This document shows, piece by piece, positions 1-8,399 of a stretch of 64,000 nucleotides of DNA. Position numbers and translations under genes: made by a program. The stretch comes from Metabacillus litoralis (GTDB lineage Bacteria; Bacillota; Bacilli; Bacillales; Bacillaceae). Positions within the stretch are counted from its first letter, which is position 1. The number at the start of each line of letters is the position of its first letter. Under the pieces are notes generated by a model. The model had not been told where the DNA came from. It ran no database searches and saw only the letters and a list, made by a program, of their open reading frames with translations. The DNA lies in the NCBI RefSeq assembly GCF_007994985.1, contig NZ_VOQF01000005.1:62001-126000 (forward strand). The letters are read 5' to 3'.

Positions 1-178
1 GAAGCTATCTATTGAACAGAGAATTCTTGCGTATCATTTTCAGGGAGTAAGATATGATGTAGGTGACAAACTGGGTTTCATTAAAGCGACAATAGACTTT
101 TCATTACAGCGTGAAAATTTAAAGTATGATTTAATGAAATATTTAGAACAAGTTGTAGCTAACAAACAACACATATAA
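1..178 (+). CDS. gtaB: UTP-glucose-1-phosphate uridylyltransferase, C-terminal end (partial)
   Basis: Only the last 58 codons lie in the window, read from base 2 to the TAA at 176-178. The tail contains GVRYDVGDKLGFIKA followed by a helix rich in Leu and Gln, the conserved C-terminal signature of GalU/GtaB pyrophosphorylases. The family makes UDP-glucose from UTP and glucose-1-phosphate in the cytoplasm. The next gene, a UDP-glucose dehydrogenase starting 30 bases on, uses that product, so the two are probably co-transcribed. The catalytic N-terminal part is outside the window, so activity cannot be judged. Confidence 0.88.
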   Translation, partial: KLSIEQRILAYHFQGVRYDVGDKLGFIKATIDFSLQRENLKYDLMKYLEQVVANKQHI

Positions 179-207
179 TACTAATGATTCCTTTGGGAGG
201 GAAGATC

Positions 208-1542
208 TTGAAAATCACTGTTGCGGGTACTGGGTACGTAGGTCTTGTTACAGGAGTTTCCTTAGCAGAAATTGGACATCAAGTAATTTGTTTTGATATA
301 AATGAGCAAAAAGTGAAAGAGCTTCAAGCTGGTCGATCACCAATATATGAACCTGGATTGGAAGAAATGCTTTGTAGTAACATGAACGGAAAACGAATAT
401 ACTTTACCTCAAATGCAGAATATGCTTATAAGGAGGCCGACTTGATAATTATTGCAGTTGGGACTCCAGAAAATGATGATGGTTCTGCTAATCTATCTTA
501 CGTACGTCTAGTAGCAGAGGATATTGCTAAGTATTCAAGACAAGAAGAGATTATTATTGTTACGAAGAGTACTGTTCCGGTAGGTACAAATGAGAAAGTA
601 AAGAAATGGGTAGATGAAGAGTCATCTAAAAGGTTCAAAAAAATACATATTGTTTCTAATCCAGAGTTTTTAAGAGAAGGTTCTGCACTTTATGACACAT
701 TTAATGGAGACCGAATAGTTGTTGGAACTGATTGTAAAGAAGTTGCAATGAAGATGGATGAGTTATATGGGCCTCTTAATATTCCTATTATACATACCGA
801 TATAGAAAGTTCTGAAATGATAAAATATGCTTCTAATGCTTTTTTAGCGACGAAAATTAGTTTTATAAATGAAATAGCAAATATTTGTGAAAAGGTTGGA
901 GCAAATATTGATGATGTATCAAGAGGGATTGGTATGGATCAGAGAATTGGTCCTAAATTTTTGCAGGCAGGCGTTGGTTATGGTGGCTCTTGTTTTCCAA
1001 AAGACACAAAGGCTCTTGTTCAATTAGCAGGTGACGTACATCATCGCTTTCACCTACTCGAAGCTGTTATTAATGTTAATAATAACCAGCCACTACTTCT
1101 CATACAAAAGGCAAGAGAGATTGTAGGTACCTTTGAGCATAAGAAAGTTGCTATACTGGGAATTGCATTTAAGCCTAATACAGATGATATTAGAGAATCT
1201 GCGTCATTGGTTTTAATTAAAGAACTTATTAATGAAGGAGCAATTATTACTGTATATGATCCGATAGCAACTTATTTAGCAAAACAGGTTTTAGGGGAAA
1301 ACGTATTGTATAGTTCGTCAATTGACGATGCGATTAATGATGCTGACATTACCTTTATTGCAACTGAATGGAAACAAGTAGTTAATTATCCATTAAATAA
1401 ATATGTAAGTTTAATGAAGGATCCAATTATTATTGACGGAAGAAACTGTTATCCTTTAGCTTCTATTAGAAAAGAGAACATTACTTATGTCTCCGTAGGA
1501 AGGGAAACACTTTATCGGGAAGACAAAATCGTAATCAAATAA
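208..1542 (+). CDS. ugd: UDP-glucose 6-dehydrogenase
   Basis: Oxidises UDP-glucose to UDP-glucuronate with NAD+, giving an acidic sugar for a surface polymer (TuaD/Ugd family). The N-terminal Rossmann motif is GTGYVG. The middle domain has NPEFLREG, and the active-site segment GGSCFPKDTKAL places the catalytic Cys near residue 262. The C-terminal UDP-binding domain has GIAFKPNTDDIRES. I chose the TTG at 208, six bases after GGGAGGG (195-201), rather than the ATG at 184, because it puts the Rossmann strand at the N-terminus as in the family. Length is 444 aa, usual for the family. It follows gtaB closely and ends in a terminator. Confidence 0.93.
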   Translation: MKITVAGTGYVGLVTGVSLAEIGHQVICFDINEQKVKELQAGRSPIYEPGLEEMLCSNMNGKRIYFTSNAEYAYKEADLIIIAVGTPENDDGSANLSYVRLVAEDIAKYSRQEEIIIVTKSTVPVGTNEKVKKWVDEESSKRFKKIHIVSNPEFLREGSALYDTFNGDRIVVGTDCKEVAMKMDELYGPLNIPIIHTDIESSEMIKYASNAFLATKISFINEIANICEKVGANIDDVSRGIGMDQRIGPKFLQAGVGYGGSCFPKDTKALVQLAGDVHHRFHLLEAVINVNNNQPLLLIQKAREIVGTFEHKKVAILGIAFKPNTDDIRESASLVLIKELINEGAIITVYDPIATYLAKQVLGENVLYSSSIDDAINDADITFIATEWKQVVNYPLNKYVSLMKDPIIIDGRNCYPLASIRKENITYVSVGRETLYREDKIVIK

Positions 1543-1558
1543 TCAGTGTAGATTAAGG

Positions 1559-1580
1559 CTGCCTCTTCAGGCAGTTTTTA
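1559..1580 (+). terminator. Rho-independent terminator after ugd
   Basis: Stem CTGCCT/AGGCAG with loop CTTC is followed by TTTTTA, 16 bases after the ugd stop codon. Confidence 0.85.
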
Positions 1581-1732
1581 TTTTGTAATCTAGCATATAT
1601 ATAGGAAAACCAATAAAAAAATAATGATTCGACAGGTTTTTATTAAATTCGCGTTTACTTTTGTGATTAGTTATTATAGTTTTAGTAAGGAAGATTCTTT
1701 TGCATGTAAAAATTGGTAAGGGAGCTGACTCC

Positions 1733-3001
1733 ATGTTTAAATTTGATGAGAATGTTTATGAAAGTAATTTACCGATACGATATGTATTTGAAGAAGGAAT
1801 ACAAAATACAGATTACTTAGTAGTTGTATTTTCAGGTTTTAATCCTCCCAATGCTAAACTAGCAAATAGTTATAACTATATAAGAACATTAAGAAACTTG
1901 GACTGTAATAAATTATTCATACTAGACAATTATGGTCCTCGAGGAAGTTATTATTTAGGTAATAAAGAAGATTTTCAAGTCGAATCTGCTATTGCATCAT
2001 TAATTAGTCATTTTTCAATGAAATATGGAATAAAGCAGAGAAATGTGATAACTGCAGGTTCTTCAAAAGGAGGTAGTGCTGCACTTTATTATGGACTTAA
2101 ATATCACTATGGACATATTATCGCTGGAGCGCCTCAAACAAAAATTGCTGACTATATTCAGAAAAACACAAAAGAAACGTATGAGTATATGCTTGGGGGA
2201 AATCCTGGAGAAGAAAACGTTAGAGAGCTTAACGAAATAATCTTTAAACAGATACATATCAATACTTTAACTAAAATATACCTTTTAACAAGTGAAAATG
2301 ATATCCAGTATAAACGCCATATAGTTCCATTTGTAAATAATATGGATAATTATGGGGTTAGGTATCAGTTAGAAGTAAATAATCAAATTGAAAATCATAA
2401 TGAGATAGCTGTTCATTTCCCTATGTATTTAATGAAAAATATGTCAAATATTATGTATGGGGTTAACATAAGTAAGCTAGAATTTAAGAAAGAAACTGCA
2501 ACAAGATGGAAACTAAATGTGGATTATGTTGTCGATGATAATAAAGAAGTTTTAGTGAAAATAGTAGTGAAAAAAAAGAACGAACTTATATCAGAAATAC
2601 CCGTTAAGGCAGAGACTTACTTTGATGTTAAGAATCTTAAATTAATTGGGTCAATGGTGCTAGATATTTTCTTTGTTATTGAAATAGATGGACAAGCTAT
2701 TTTTAATTTACCTATGGATAACCTATTTATTAGTAACGGTACTGTACTAGAAGGAGTAGAGTTCTCAATTAAAGAAGATAAAATATATTTTAAAATTAAT
2801 ATAGAAGATTCACCTAGTACTCAGTATGCCTATTATATAAGGAAAAATAATGTTGTAATAGATAAATTGATGTATCAAAATTCCAGGGAACTAATTTATC
2901 CACTTAAAGATATAGGGAAATACCAAGTTCATTATTTCATTCGTACTGGTGATGGAGAGAAGTTTAGTGACCGAACAAAAGTGATTAGGTACGATAATTA
3001 G
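1733..3001 (+). CDS. Alpha/beta-hydrolase-fold protein, Asp2/XcbB-like, surface polysaccharide locus
   Basis: Not a named B. subtilis gene. The N-terminal half has a hydrolase-like core: strand YLVVVFSGF, then LDNYGPRG and the nucleophile elbow GSSKGG (about residues 115-120 from the chosen start). This resembles Asp2 and XcbB/CpsF capsule proteins. The C-terminal 150 residues look like a beta-sandwich. There is no signal peptide, so a cytoplasmic site is expected. I prefer the ATG at 1733, eight bases after AAGGGAG. A TTG at 1700 behind AAGGAAGA would add 11 residues. The gene is followed 21 bases later by a methyltransferase and then a glycosyltransferase, which suggests a role in glycan or glycoprotein modification. 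The exact reaction is unknown. Confidence 0.6.
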   Translation: MFKFDENVYESNLPIRYVFEEGIQNTDYLVVVFSGFNPPNAKLANSYNYIRTLRNLDCNKLFILDNYGPRGSYYLGNKEDFQVESAIASLISHFSMKYGIKQRNVITAGSSKGGSAALYYGLKYHYGHIIAGAPQTKIADYIQKNTKETYEYMLGGNPGEENVRELNEIIFKQIHINTLTKIYLLTSENDIQYKRHIVPFVNNMDNYGVRYQLEVNNQIENHNEIAVHFPMYLMKNMSNIMYGVNISKLEFKKETATRWKLNVDYVVDDNKEVLVKIVVKKKNELISEIPVKAETYFDVKNLKLIGSMVLDIFFVIEIDGQAIFNLPMDNLFISNGTVLEGVEFSIKEDKIYFKINIEDSPSTQYAYYIRKNNVVIDKLMYQNSRELIYPLKDIGKYQVHYFIRTGDGEKFSDRTKVIRYDN

Positions 3002-3022
3002 ATAGAAATAGGAGTGTATGTT

Positions 3023-4054
3023 GTGAAGAAACCTATAGATCGAGTTAATGAAGCATATTCTGATGTTTTAGGAAATGCATTTGGAGAAAAAGTAAGAAAA
3101 CGTATCAATTGGATATGTAGTAAAGTCAAGGGACCAAATGTACTTGATGTTGGATGCTCACAAGGGATTGTTTCCATATTACTTGCAAGAGAAGGGAAAA
3201 ATGTATTAGGTATTGACTTATTACCAGAAGCGATAGAATATGCTAAGGAGGAGTTAGATAAGGAAGCACCTCCAACAAAAGAATTAGTGTATTTTGAAAA
3301 TGCAAATTTCATTACTTATCCTTATGGAGAAAGAAAATTTGACACCATAATATTTGGAGAGATTCTAGAACATTTAACTGATCCCAAAGAATTTTTAATT
3401 CATGCTAAAAATATTCTATCATCAAATGGAAGAATAATCGTCACAGTGCCTTTTGGAATTAATGATTATTTTGACCATAAAGGCACTTATTATCTAGGGG
3501 ATGTCTTGGAATTAGCTGACGGAGATCTTAAGATTACCGAAATAAAGTTTTTTGGGAAATGGATTGGAGCTATCTTCAAGAAGAATCCTGAAGAATTTGT
3601 TACTTTAGACTCGAATCTTATGAGAGAAGCAGAAAAAGCTTTTGAAAAAATTGAAAGAAAAGGTATTGAACAAAAGTTAGATCAGAATAGAGAGTTAGCG
3701 ACTCTTAAAAATCTGATTAAAGAGAAAGATGTGCAAATAAAGGAACTGGAAGAGCTTAAAGCAAACAGTGTAAATCAACTTACAACTGAAATTGATCGAC
3801 TAAAGGAAATAACAGAAAACTCCACTTTAGAGGACCGTAAAAGATTAGAAAGTGCAACAAACGCTCTTATAGAAGAAAAGAAGAGTAAAGTTATTCTTCA
3901 ACAGGAACTAATTGACACTTATAAATATGAAGAGAAATTGATAAAATCCTATAAGAAGCTAAGTAAAAAATATAATGCATTAAGTAAGTCAAAGCTAGGG
4001 ATTCTAGCTGTTAAGTATTGGCAATTTAAAAAGAGTTTGTTCAGGGGGAAGTAA
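3023..4054 (+). CDS. SAM-dependent methyltransferase with C-terminal coiled coil
   Basis: Class I methyltransferase. Motif I is VLDVGCSQG near residue 40, the acidic residue after strand 2 is in GIDLLPEA, and motif IV-like FGEILEHL follows (Methyltransf_11/23 type). Residues about 195-325 are rich in Lys, Glu and Leu and form a long coiled coil, which suggests oligomerisation or docking on a partner. The start is taken as GTG 3023, eight bases after ATAGGAG. A GTG at 3014 lies inside that site. It sits in a three-gene unit with the Asp2-like hydrolase and the large glycosyltransferase (3-base gap), so it probably methylates a sugar in the same pathway. The substrate is unknown. Confidence 0.75.
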   Translation: MKKPIDRVNEAYSDVLGNAFGEKVRKRINWICSKVKGPNVLDVGCSQGIVSILLAREGKNVLGIDLLPEAIEYAKEELDKEAPPTKELVYFENANFITYPYGERKFDTIIFGEILEHLTDPKEFLIHAKNILSSNGRIIVTVPFGINDYFDHKGTYYLGDVLELADGDLKITEIKFFGKWIGAIFKKNPEEFVTLDSNLMREAEKAFEKIERKGIEQKLDQNRELATLKNLIKEKDVQIKELEELKANSVNQLTTEIDRLKEITENSTLEDRKRLESATNALIEEKKSKVILQQELIDTYKYEEKLIKSYKKLSKKYNALSKSKLGILAVKYWQFKKSLFRGK

Positions 4055-4057
4055 AAA

Positions 4058-6745
4058 TTGGATATTTCATCAATAGAAAATAGACTATTATTTGTCCAAG
4101 AAAAGAGAAGGCAACTATTAGAAAGTATTAACGATGAAAAAGAAATGATTAAGATTTTGGATTCAGGAAAAAAAATTGATGACTTTATGAATTATGTCCG
4201 AACTGGTACTACAGATACTATCAGCGGATATTTAGAATACCGTGATGAAGTAGCAGACAAGACATTTTTTGAAGATATAAAGCCAATTCTTGATCAGATT
4301 CCTAGTAGTAATGGGAGTCGTTATTATAACAAGCTAAACGTTAATATAGGAATAGTCGCAGATGAATTTTTATATTCATCATATAAAGATATTGCAAACT
4401 TCATTTATATAAATAGAGAAAACTATAAAGAGTATAAGGGGAAATTGGATCTTTTTATTTTTGCTAGCACCTGGCGAGGTCTTGACCAAAATTGGGAAGG
4501 TGTAGCAAATCTCAATTCTGAAAAGATAAGAAATGATCTTTTTGATATTCTAACTTATTATAAAAAAGATGGAGTTAAGACAATTTTTTATTCAAAAGAA
4601 GATCCAGTTAACTATGAACGTTTTATAGAAATTGCTCAGAAATGCGAATATGTATTTACTACTGCAAAGGAAGTTGTATCTACTTATAAAAAAGACTGTG
4701 GTCATGAGCGAGTTCATGTTTTAGAATTTGGAGTAAATCCCTTTTATCATAACCCAATAGGCATGAAGAAATTTCCGAAAAAGAAAGAAGTTCTTTTTGC
4801 GGGTTCGTGGTATCGGAAATATACCCACCGCCAGGAGGAAACATCGACCATTTTTAATGGAGTGATAGCTGGTGGGAAAGATTTGAAAATTATTGATCGT
4901 AACTTTAATCTGAACCATCCCAATTATTTTTTTCCAAAAGCTTATTTGCCATATATTTCTCCGTCTATTTCACATGATTATATACAAAAATTGCATAAAC
5001 TTTACGACTGGTCAATTAATTTAAATTCAGTCACGTTTAGTGAAACGATGTTTGCGAATAGGGTATTCGAACTTCAGGCACTTGGAAACCTCATTCTTTC
5101 GAATTACAGCGTTGGAATTAATAACAAATTTCCTAATGTATTTATTATTAACAACGAGGAAGAAGTTCCGTATATACTAAATCATTATACGGAAGAGGAG
5201 TTGTATAAACAACAAAGCTATGGTATCAGAAGAGTTATGTCAAGTGAAACGACATTTGATCGATTAACTTCCATAATGGATCTCGTTGACTTTAAATATG
5301 AACCAATAGTTAGAAAAATTGCAGTACTAGCCAAAGAAATTACACCGGACCTTCAGCGTGAGTTTGACAATCAGACATATAAAGATAAATTCTTATTTGA
5401 AGAAAATGATTTTTCAGAAGAGATGGTCAATGAATACCAAATGATTACATTCTTCAATCCTGAGTATTCTTATCATGAATTTTATCTAGAAGATATGATT
5501 AATGGCTTTAAATACACAGATAGTGACTATATAACAAAGGATAGTTATAAAGATGGTAATGGGTATGTAGAAGGTGCTCAACATGACTTTGTTCGTGAAA
5601 TGAAAGATAAATACCGTACTGTATTTTGGAGCAGTTCATTCAGTTATGAGACCCTAAAAGATTTAAACGCTCCTACTGTCTTGGAAAACGGCTATAGTGT
5701 TGATCCTTTTGAAATAGTTATGAGAAATCAAACGAATATTATCGAAGATAAATTAGAATATAATCTATCAGTTATAGTGCCAGTATATAACAATGGTCAC
5801 CATTTATTTAATAAATGTTTTATGAGCTTGCGTCGTAGTTCCATGTTTGATCAAATGGAGATCATATTAGTGGATGATGGATCGTCGGACCAAGATACGC
5901 TTATGTATATCAACAGAATTTGTAGAGACTACCCAAATGTAAAGAGCTATTTCTTTAAAGACTCGGGTAGTGGAAGTGCCTCGAGAGCTAGGAACAAAGG
6001 ATTTGAACTTTCTACAGCTAAATATGTCACATATTTAGACCCTGATAATGAAGCTGTAAATGATGGATACAGTAACCTTTATGAAATAATTAAGGAAGAT
6101 AAATTTGATATGGTTGTTGGAGATATTGTTCGCTTGGATAATGAAAAGAAAATTAAACTACCTTTTCACCGAGTGGCAATGAGGTTCGCTTTAGGTGATG
6201 TGATTACAGAACCGAAAAAATTCTTGGTAGATTCAAATTTAAAAGCACAGAGCATACAGGCCTTAATTGTACACCGTGATATTATTGGTAAAAATAATAT
6301 TAAAATGGTCATGAATGCTGCTGGGCAGGATACATTATTCTTCCATGAACTAATGCTCAATTCAAGTAGTATCAAGACAATTGATTTAGACATCCACATA
6401 TACTATGCGGCTGTAACTGGATCTGTAACTAATACCATTTCAAAAAGATTTTTCGAAAAGTATCTAGTTCTTGAGCATTATCGAATACCATTCTTAGAAG
6501 AACAAGGTTTGATGGATGCATATATTCAAAAACGCTTTAACTACTATTTTAAACACTGGTATATGAAGCGTGTTACTCGAATTAATGAAGAAGAGTTAGA
6601 AGCAGCAATTGATAAACTATATGAAATATTCAATTTGTATAAAAATCAACCGAGGTTGTTTGATGATGTTATAGATAAATTTGATAAGCTTTATCAAAAG
6701 AGAGATTACAAGGGAATTGTGAACCTTGTTAAAGAAAAAATATAA
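4058..6745 (+). CDS. Two-domain glycosyltransferase (CgeB-like GT plus GT2)
   Basis: An 895-residue cytoplasmic protein. Residues about 90-420 resemble the CgeB/Glyco_trans_1_2 family: FAGSWYRKY and a C-terminal GT-B motif around SETMFANRVFELQALG. From residue 569 there is a GT-A family 2 domain: LSVIVPVYNNG, the nucleotide-binding VDDGSSD, and YLDPDNE in the position of the DXD motif. Two catalytic folds in one chain imply stepwise addition of two sugars. The TTG start at 4058 has AGGGGGAAG just upstream, inside the end of the methyltransferase gene, so translation is probably coupled. The polymer is not identifiable. Tandem hairpins follow the gene. Confidence 0.8.
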   Translation: MDISSIENRLLFVQEKRRQLLESINDEKEMIKILDSGKKIDDFMNYVRTGTTDTISGYLEYRDEVADKTFFEDIKPILDQIPSSNGSRYYNKLNVNIGIVADEFLYSSYKDIANFIYINRENYKEYKGKLDLFIFASTWRGLDQNWEGVANLNSEKIRNDLFDILTYYKKDGVKTIFYSKEDPVNYERFIEIAQKCEYVFTTAKEVVSTYKKDCGHERVHVLEFGVNPFYHNPIGMKKFPKKKEVLFAGSWYRKYTHRQEETSTIFNGVIAGGKDLKIIDRNFNLNHPNYFFPKAYLPYISPSISHDYIQKLHKLYDWSINLNSVTFSETMFANRVFELQALGNLILSNYSVGINNKFPNVFIINNEEEVPYILNHYTEEELYKQQSYGIRRVMSSETTFDRLTSIMDLVDFKYEPIVRKIAVLAKEITPDLQREFDNQTYKDKFLFEENDFSEEMVNEYQMITFFNPEYSYHEFYLEDMINGFKYTDSDYITKDSYKDGNGYVEGAQHDFVREMKDKYRTVFWSSSFSYETLKDLNAPTVLENGYSVDPFEIVMRNQTNIIEDKLEYNLSVIVPVYNNGHHLFNKCFMSLRRSSMFDQMEIILVDDGSSDQDTLMYINRICRDYPNVKSYFFKDSGSGSASRARNKGFELSTAKYVTYLDPDNEAVNDGYSNLYEIIKEDKFDMVVGDIVRLDNEKKIKLPFHRVAMRFALGDVITEPKKFLVDSNLKAQSIQALIVHRDIIGKNNIKMVMNAAGQDTLFFHELMLNSSSIKTIDLDIHIYYAAVTGSVTNTISKRFFEKYLVLEHYRIPFLEEQGLMDAYIQKRFNYYFKHWYMKRVTRINEEELEAAIDKLYEIFNLYKNQPRLFDDVIDKFDKLYQKRDYKGIVNLVKEKI

Positions 6746-6761
6746 TGATTATCGCTATGGG

Positions 6762-6836
6762 GTTAAAGCAACAAATGCTTTAACTCAGAGTTTTTAAAAA
6801 GGCATTGGGAATGTTTTTATTCCTAATGCCTTTTTT
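6762..6836 (+). terminator. Tandem terminator hairpins after the glycosyltransferase unit
   Basis: First hairpin GTTAAAGCA/TGCTTTAAC (6762-6784) is followed by TCAGAGTTTTT. The second is stronger, AAAAAGGCATTGGGAAT/ATTCCTAATGCCTTTTTT (6796-6836), with a T-run on its 3' arm. Confidence 0.8.
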
Positions 6837-6900
6837 GATTTTCTGTGTCAATTTAATTGAGATATAAGTACATGAGTCCTATGGATTATATAATTCCATT

Positions 6901-6926
6901 TAATGTTTTCTGGATTTGGTCGATAT
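6901..6926 (+). promoter_or_regulatory. Candidate sigma-D promoter of the amidase gene
   Basis: TAAT at 6901-6904, a 14-base spacer and GTCGATAT at 6919-6926. The hag promoter at 49683 has the same -10 and the same spacing with TAAA as -35. A start near 6933 would leave a leader of about 18 bases. The -35 is one base off consensus. Confidence 0.5.
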
Positions 6927-6950
6927 AAAATAAAAAAATAGAAGGTCTAG

Positions 6951-8111
6951 GTGTGGAGTATGAAAAAAATTTTATTAATTTTAGTTGTTTGCAGTTTATC
7001 ATTAAATCCAATATTTACAAATGAAATAAAAGCTACTTCAAATGGAAAGAAAATTTGTATTGATCCTGGTCATCAAAAGAAGTGGAACAATGGAAAAGAG
7101 CCTATTGCTCCAGGTTCAAAGATGACAAAAACCAAGGTTTCATCAGGTACACAGGGGGTATTTACAAGTATTCCTGAATACGTATTTACACTCGATATTG
7201 GTCTGAAGTTAGAGAAGGAATTGAAAAAACGAGGCTATAATGTATTTTTAACTAGATCAAATCATGATGTGAATTTAAGTAACATTGATAGAGCTAAATT
7301 TTGCAATTCAGTAAAGGCAGACTTGACAATAAGAATACATGCTGATGGCAGCACAAATAAGAAAACAAACGGAATACATATTTTGTATCCAGAAGGTTCT
7401 TACACAAAAGCAATTAATAAACAAAGTAAAGAAGCTGCAATTAAAATTCTTGAGGAACTAATAAAATCAACAGGTGCGAAAAAGGCTAGTACTGATGGGC
7501 TTTCACCAAGATCTGATATTACCGGCTTTAATTGGGCTAAGTATCCTGTTGTTCTTCCGGAATTAGGTTATATGTCTAATGTAAAAGAAGATAAGAAATT
7601 AGCTACGCCTGCTTATCGAGAAAAGCTTGTATTGGGAATATCTAACGGAGTAGATAAATATTTTGATCTGAATATTGCAGCAAACCAGAAATACTTTAAA
7701 GCAAATAAACATTTACCTATTTATGATAATCGAAGTGGGGAATTAATTGAAGTTGGTAAAGTGTATAAAGGTCAAACGTATCCTATTATTAGCAGTAGCA
7801 ATTACTGGTACAAAGTGAAATTTGCAAATTATAATGGGTATATTCGCAAATCAAATACAAGACTTGTTACAAATCATAATTTGCGTAACTTAAATGTAAA
7901 ATTAAAGCCAAGCTCTAATAAGTTTGTAACGATAAAAGGAACGGCTGTAAAGGATAACTCATCGGGGAAACTTGTATCTTTTGTTACACTTCAAAAAGGA
8001 ATAGAATATCCAATTATAAAAGAATATAGTAAATGGTATCAAATTGAAATACTTGGGAGAATTGGATATGTTGCTAAGTTAGATACACAAAAGCTTAGTG
8101 GAGGAAAATAA
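6951..8111 (+). CDS. Secreted N-acetylmuramoyl-L-alanine amidase with one A-B SH3-like dyad
   Basis: Cleaves the bond between MurNAc and the stem peptide in the wall. A signal peptide is followed by an Amidase_3 domain with the zinc set His41 (DPGH), Glu76 (IPEYVF) and His130 (RIHADG), and the catalytic Glu204 (LPELGYMSN). The last 140 residues carry two SH3-like modules: an A type starting KYFKANKHLPIYDN and a B type with SKWYQIEILGRIGYV. The start is GTG 6951 behind AAGG. ATG 6960 is possible, but its only purine-rich site is too close. LytC-type autolysins of B. subtilis sit in the same genomic arc and use CWB2 repeats instead. Sigma-D control is suggested by the upstream motif. Confidence 0.88.
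   Translation: MWSMKKILLILVVCSLSLNPIFTNEIKATSNGKKICIDPGHQKKWNNGKEPIAPGSKMTKTKVSSGTQGVFTSIPEYVFTLDIGLKLEKELKKRGYNVFLTRSNHDVNLSNIDRAKFCNSVKADLTIRIHADGSTNKKTNGIHILYPEGSYTKAINKQSKEAAIKILEELIKSTGAKKASTDGLSPRSDITGFNWAKYPVVLPELGYMSNVKEDKKLATPAYREKLVLGISNGVDKYFDLNIAANQKYFKANKHLPIYDNRSGELIEVGKVYKGQTYPIISSSNYWYKVKFANYNGYIRKSNTRLVTNHNLRNLNVKLKPSSNKFVTIKGTAVKDNSSGKLVSFVTLQKGIEYPIIKEYSKWYQIEILGRIGYVAKLDTQKLSGGK
7687..8090 (+). repeat. A-B dyad in the amidase (1 unit)
   Basis: Protein-level repeat. An A module (YDNRSGELIEVG, then a Trp-Tyr position) is joined by a linker of about 20 residues to a B module (DNSSGKL, YSKWYQI, GRIGYV). It belongs to the same family as the repeats in the four enzymes at 18745-29229. 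Confidence 0.8.
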
Positions 8112-8302
8112 GCACTACTAAAAACATTTTTTAGAAGGTTCAGTTAACTTTCATAAAAATATTTACTCACTTTGTTTCTTAAGATTTGAATTTATAAAGT
8201 ATGTTTGATAGTGAGAAATTCATCAATTAATGTATCAACTAATGAATTAAGGGGAAAATGTCGAATAAAGTTAAAAAATCACTAAAAGTATTTATTTTTT
8301 AA

Positions 8303-8330
8303 TTGAACACATTATAATAAGTGGTATAAT
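8303..8330 (+). promoter_or_regulatory. Candidate sigma-A promoter of the UDP-ManNAc dehydrogenase gene
   Basis: TTGAAC (8303-8308), a 16-base spacer and TATAAT (8325-8330), about 70 bases before the ATG. The rest of the 288-base gap is AT-rich with no other clear signal. Confidence 0.55.
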
Positions 8331-8399
8331 TAGAAATTGGTATTTAGTTAATTGAAAATGAAAAGTTTCCATACGTAAAAGGAAAGTGGGGATTTATAA

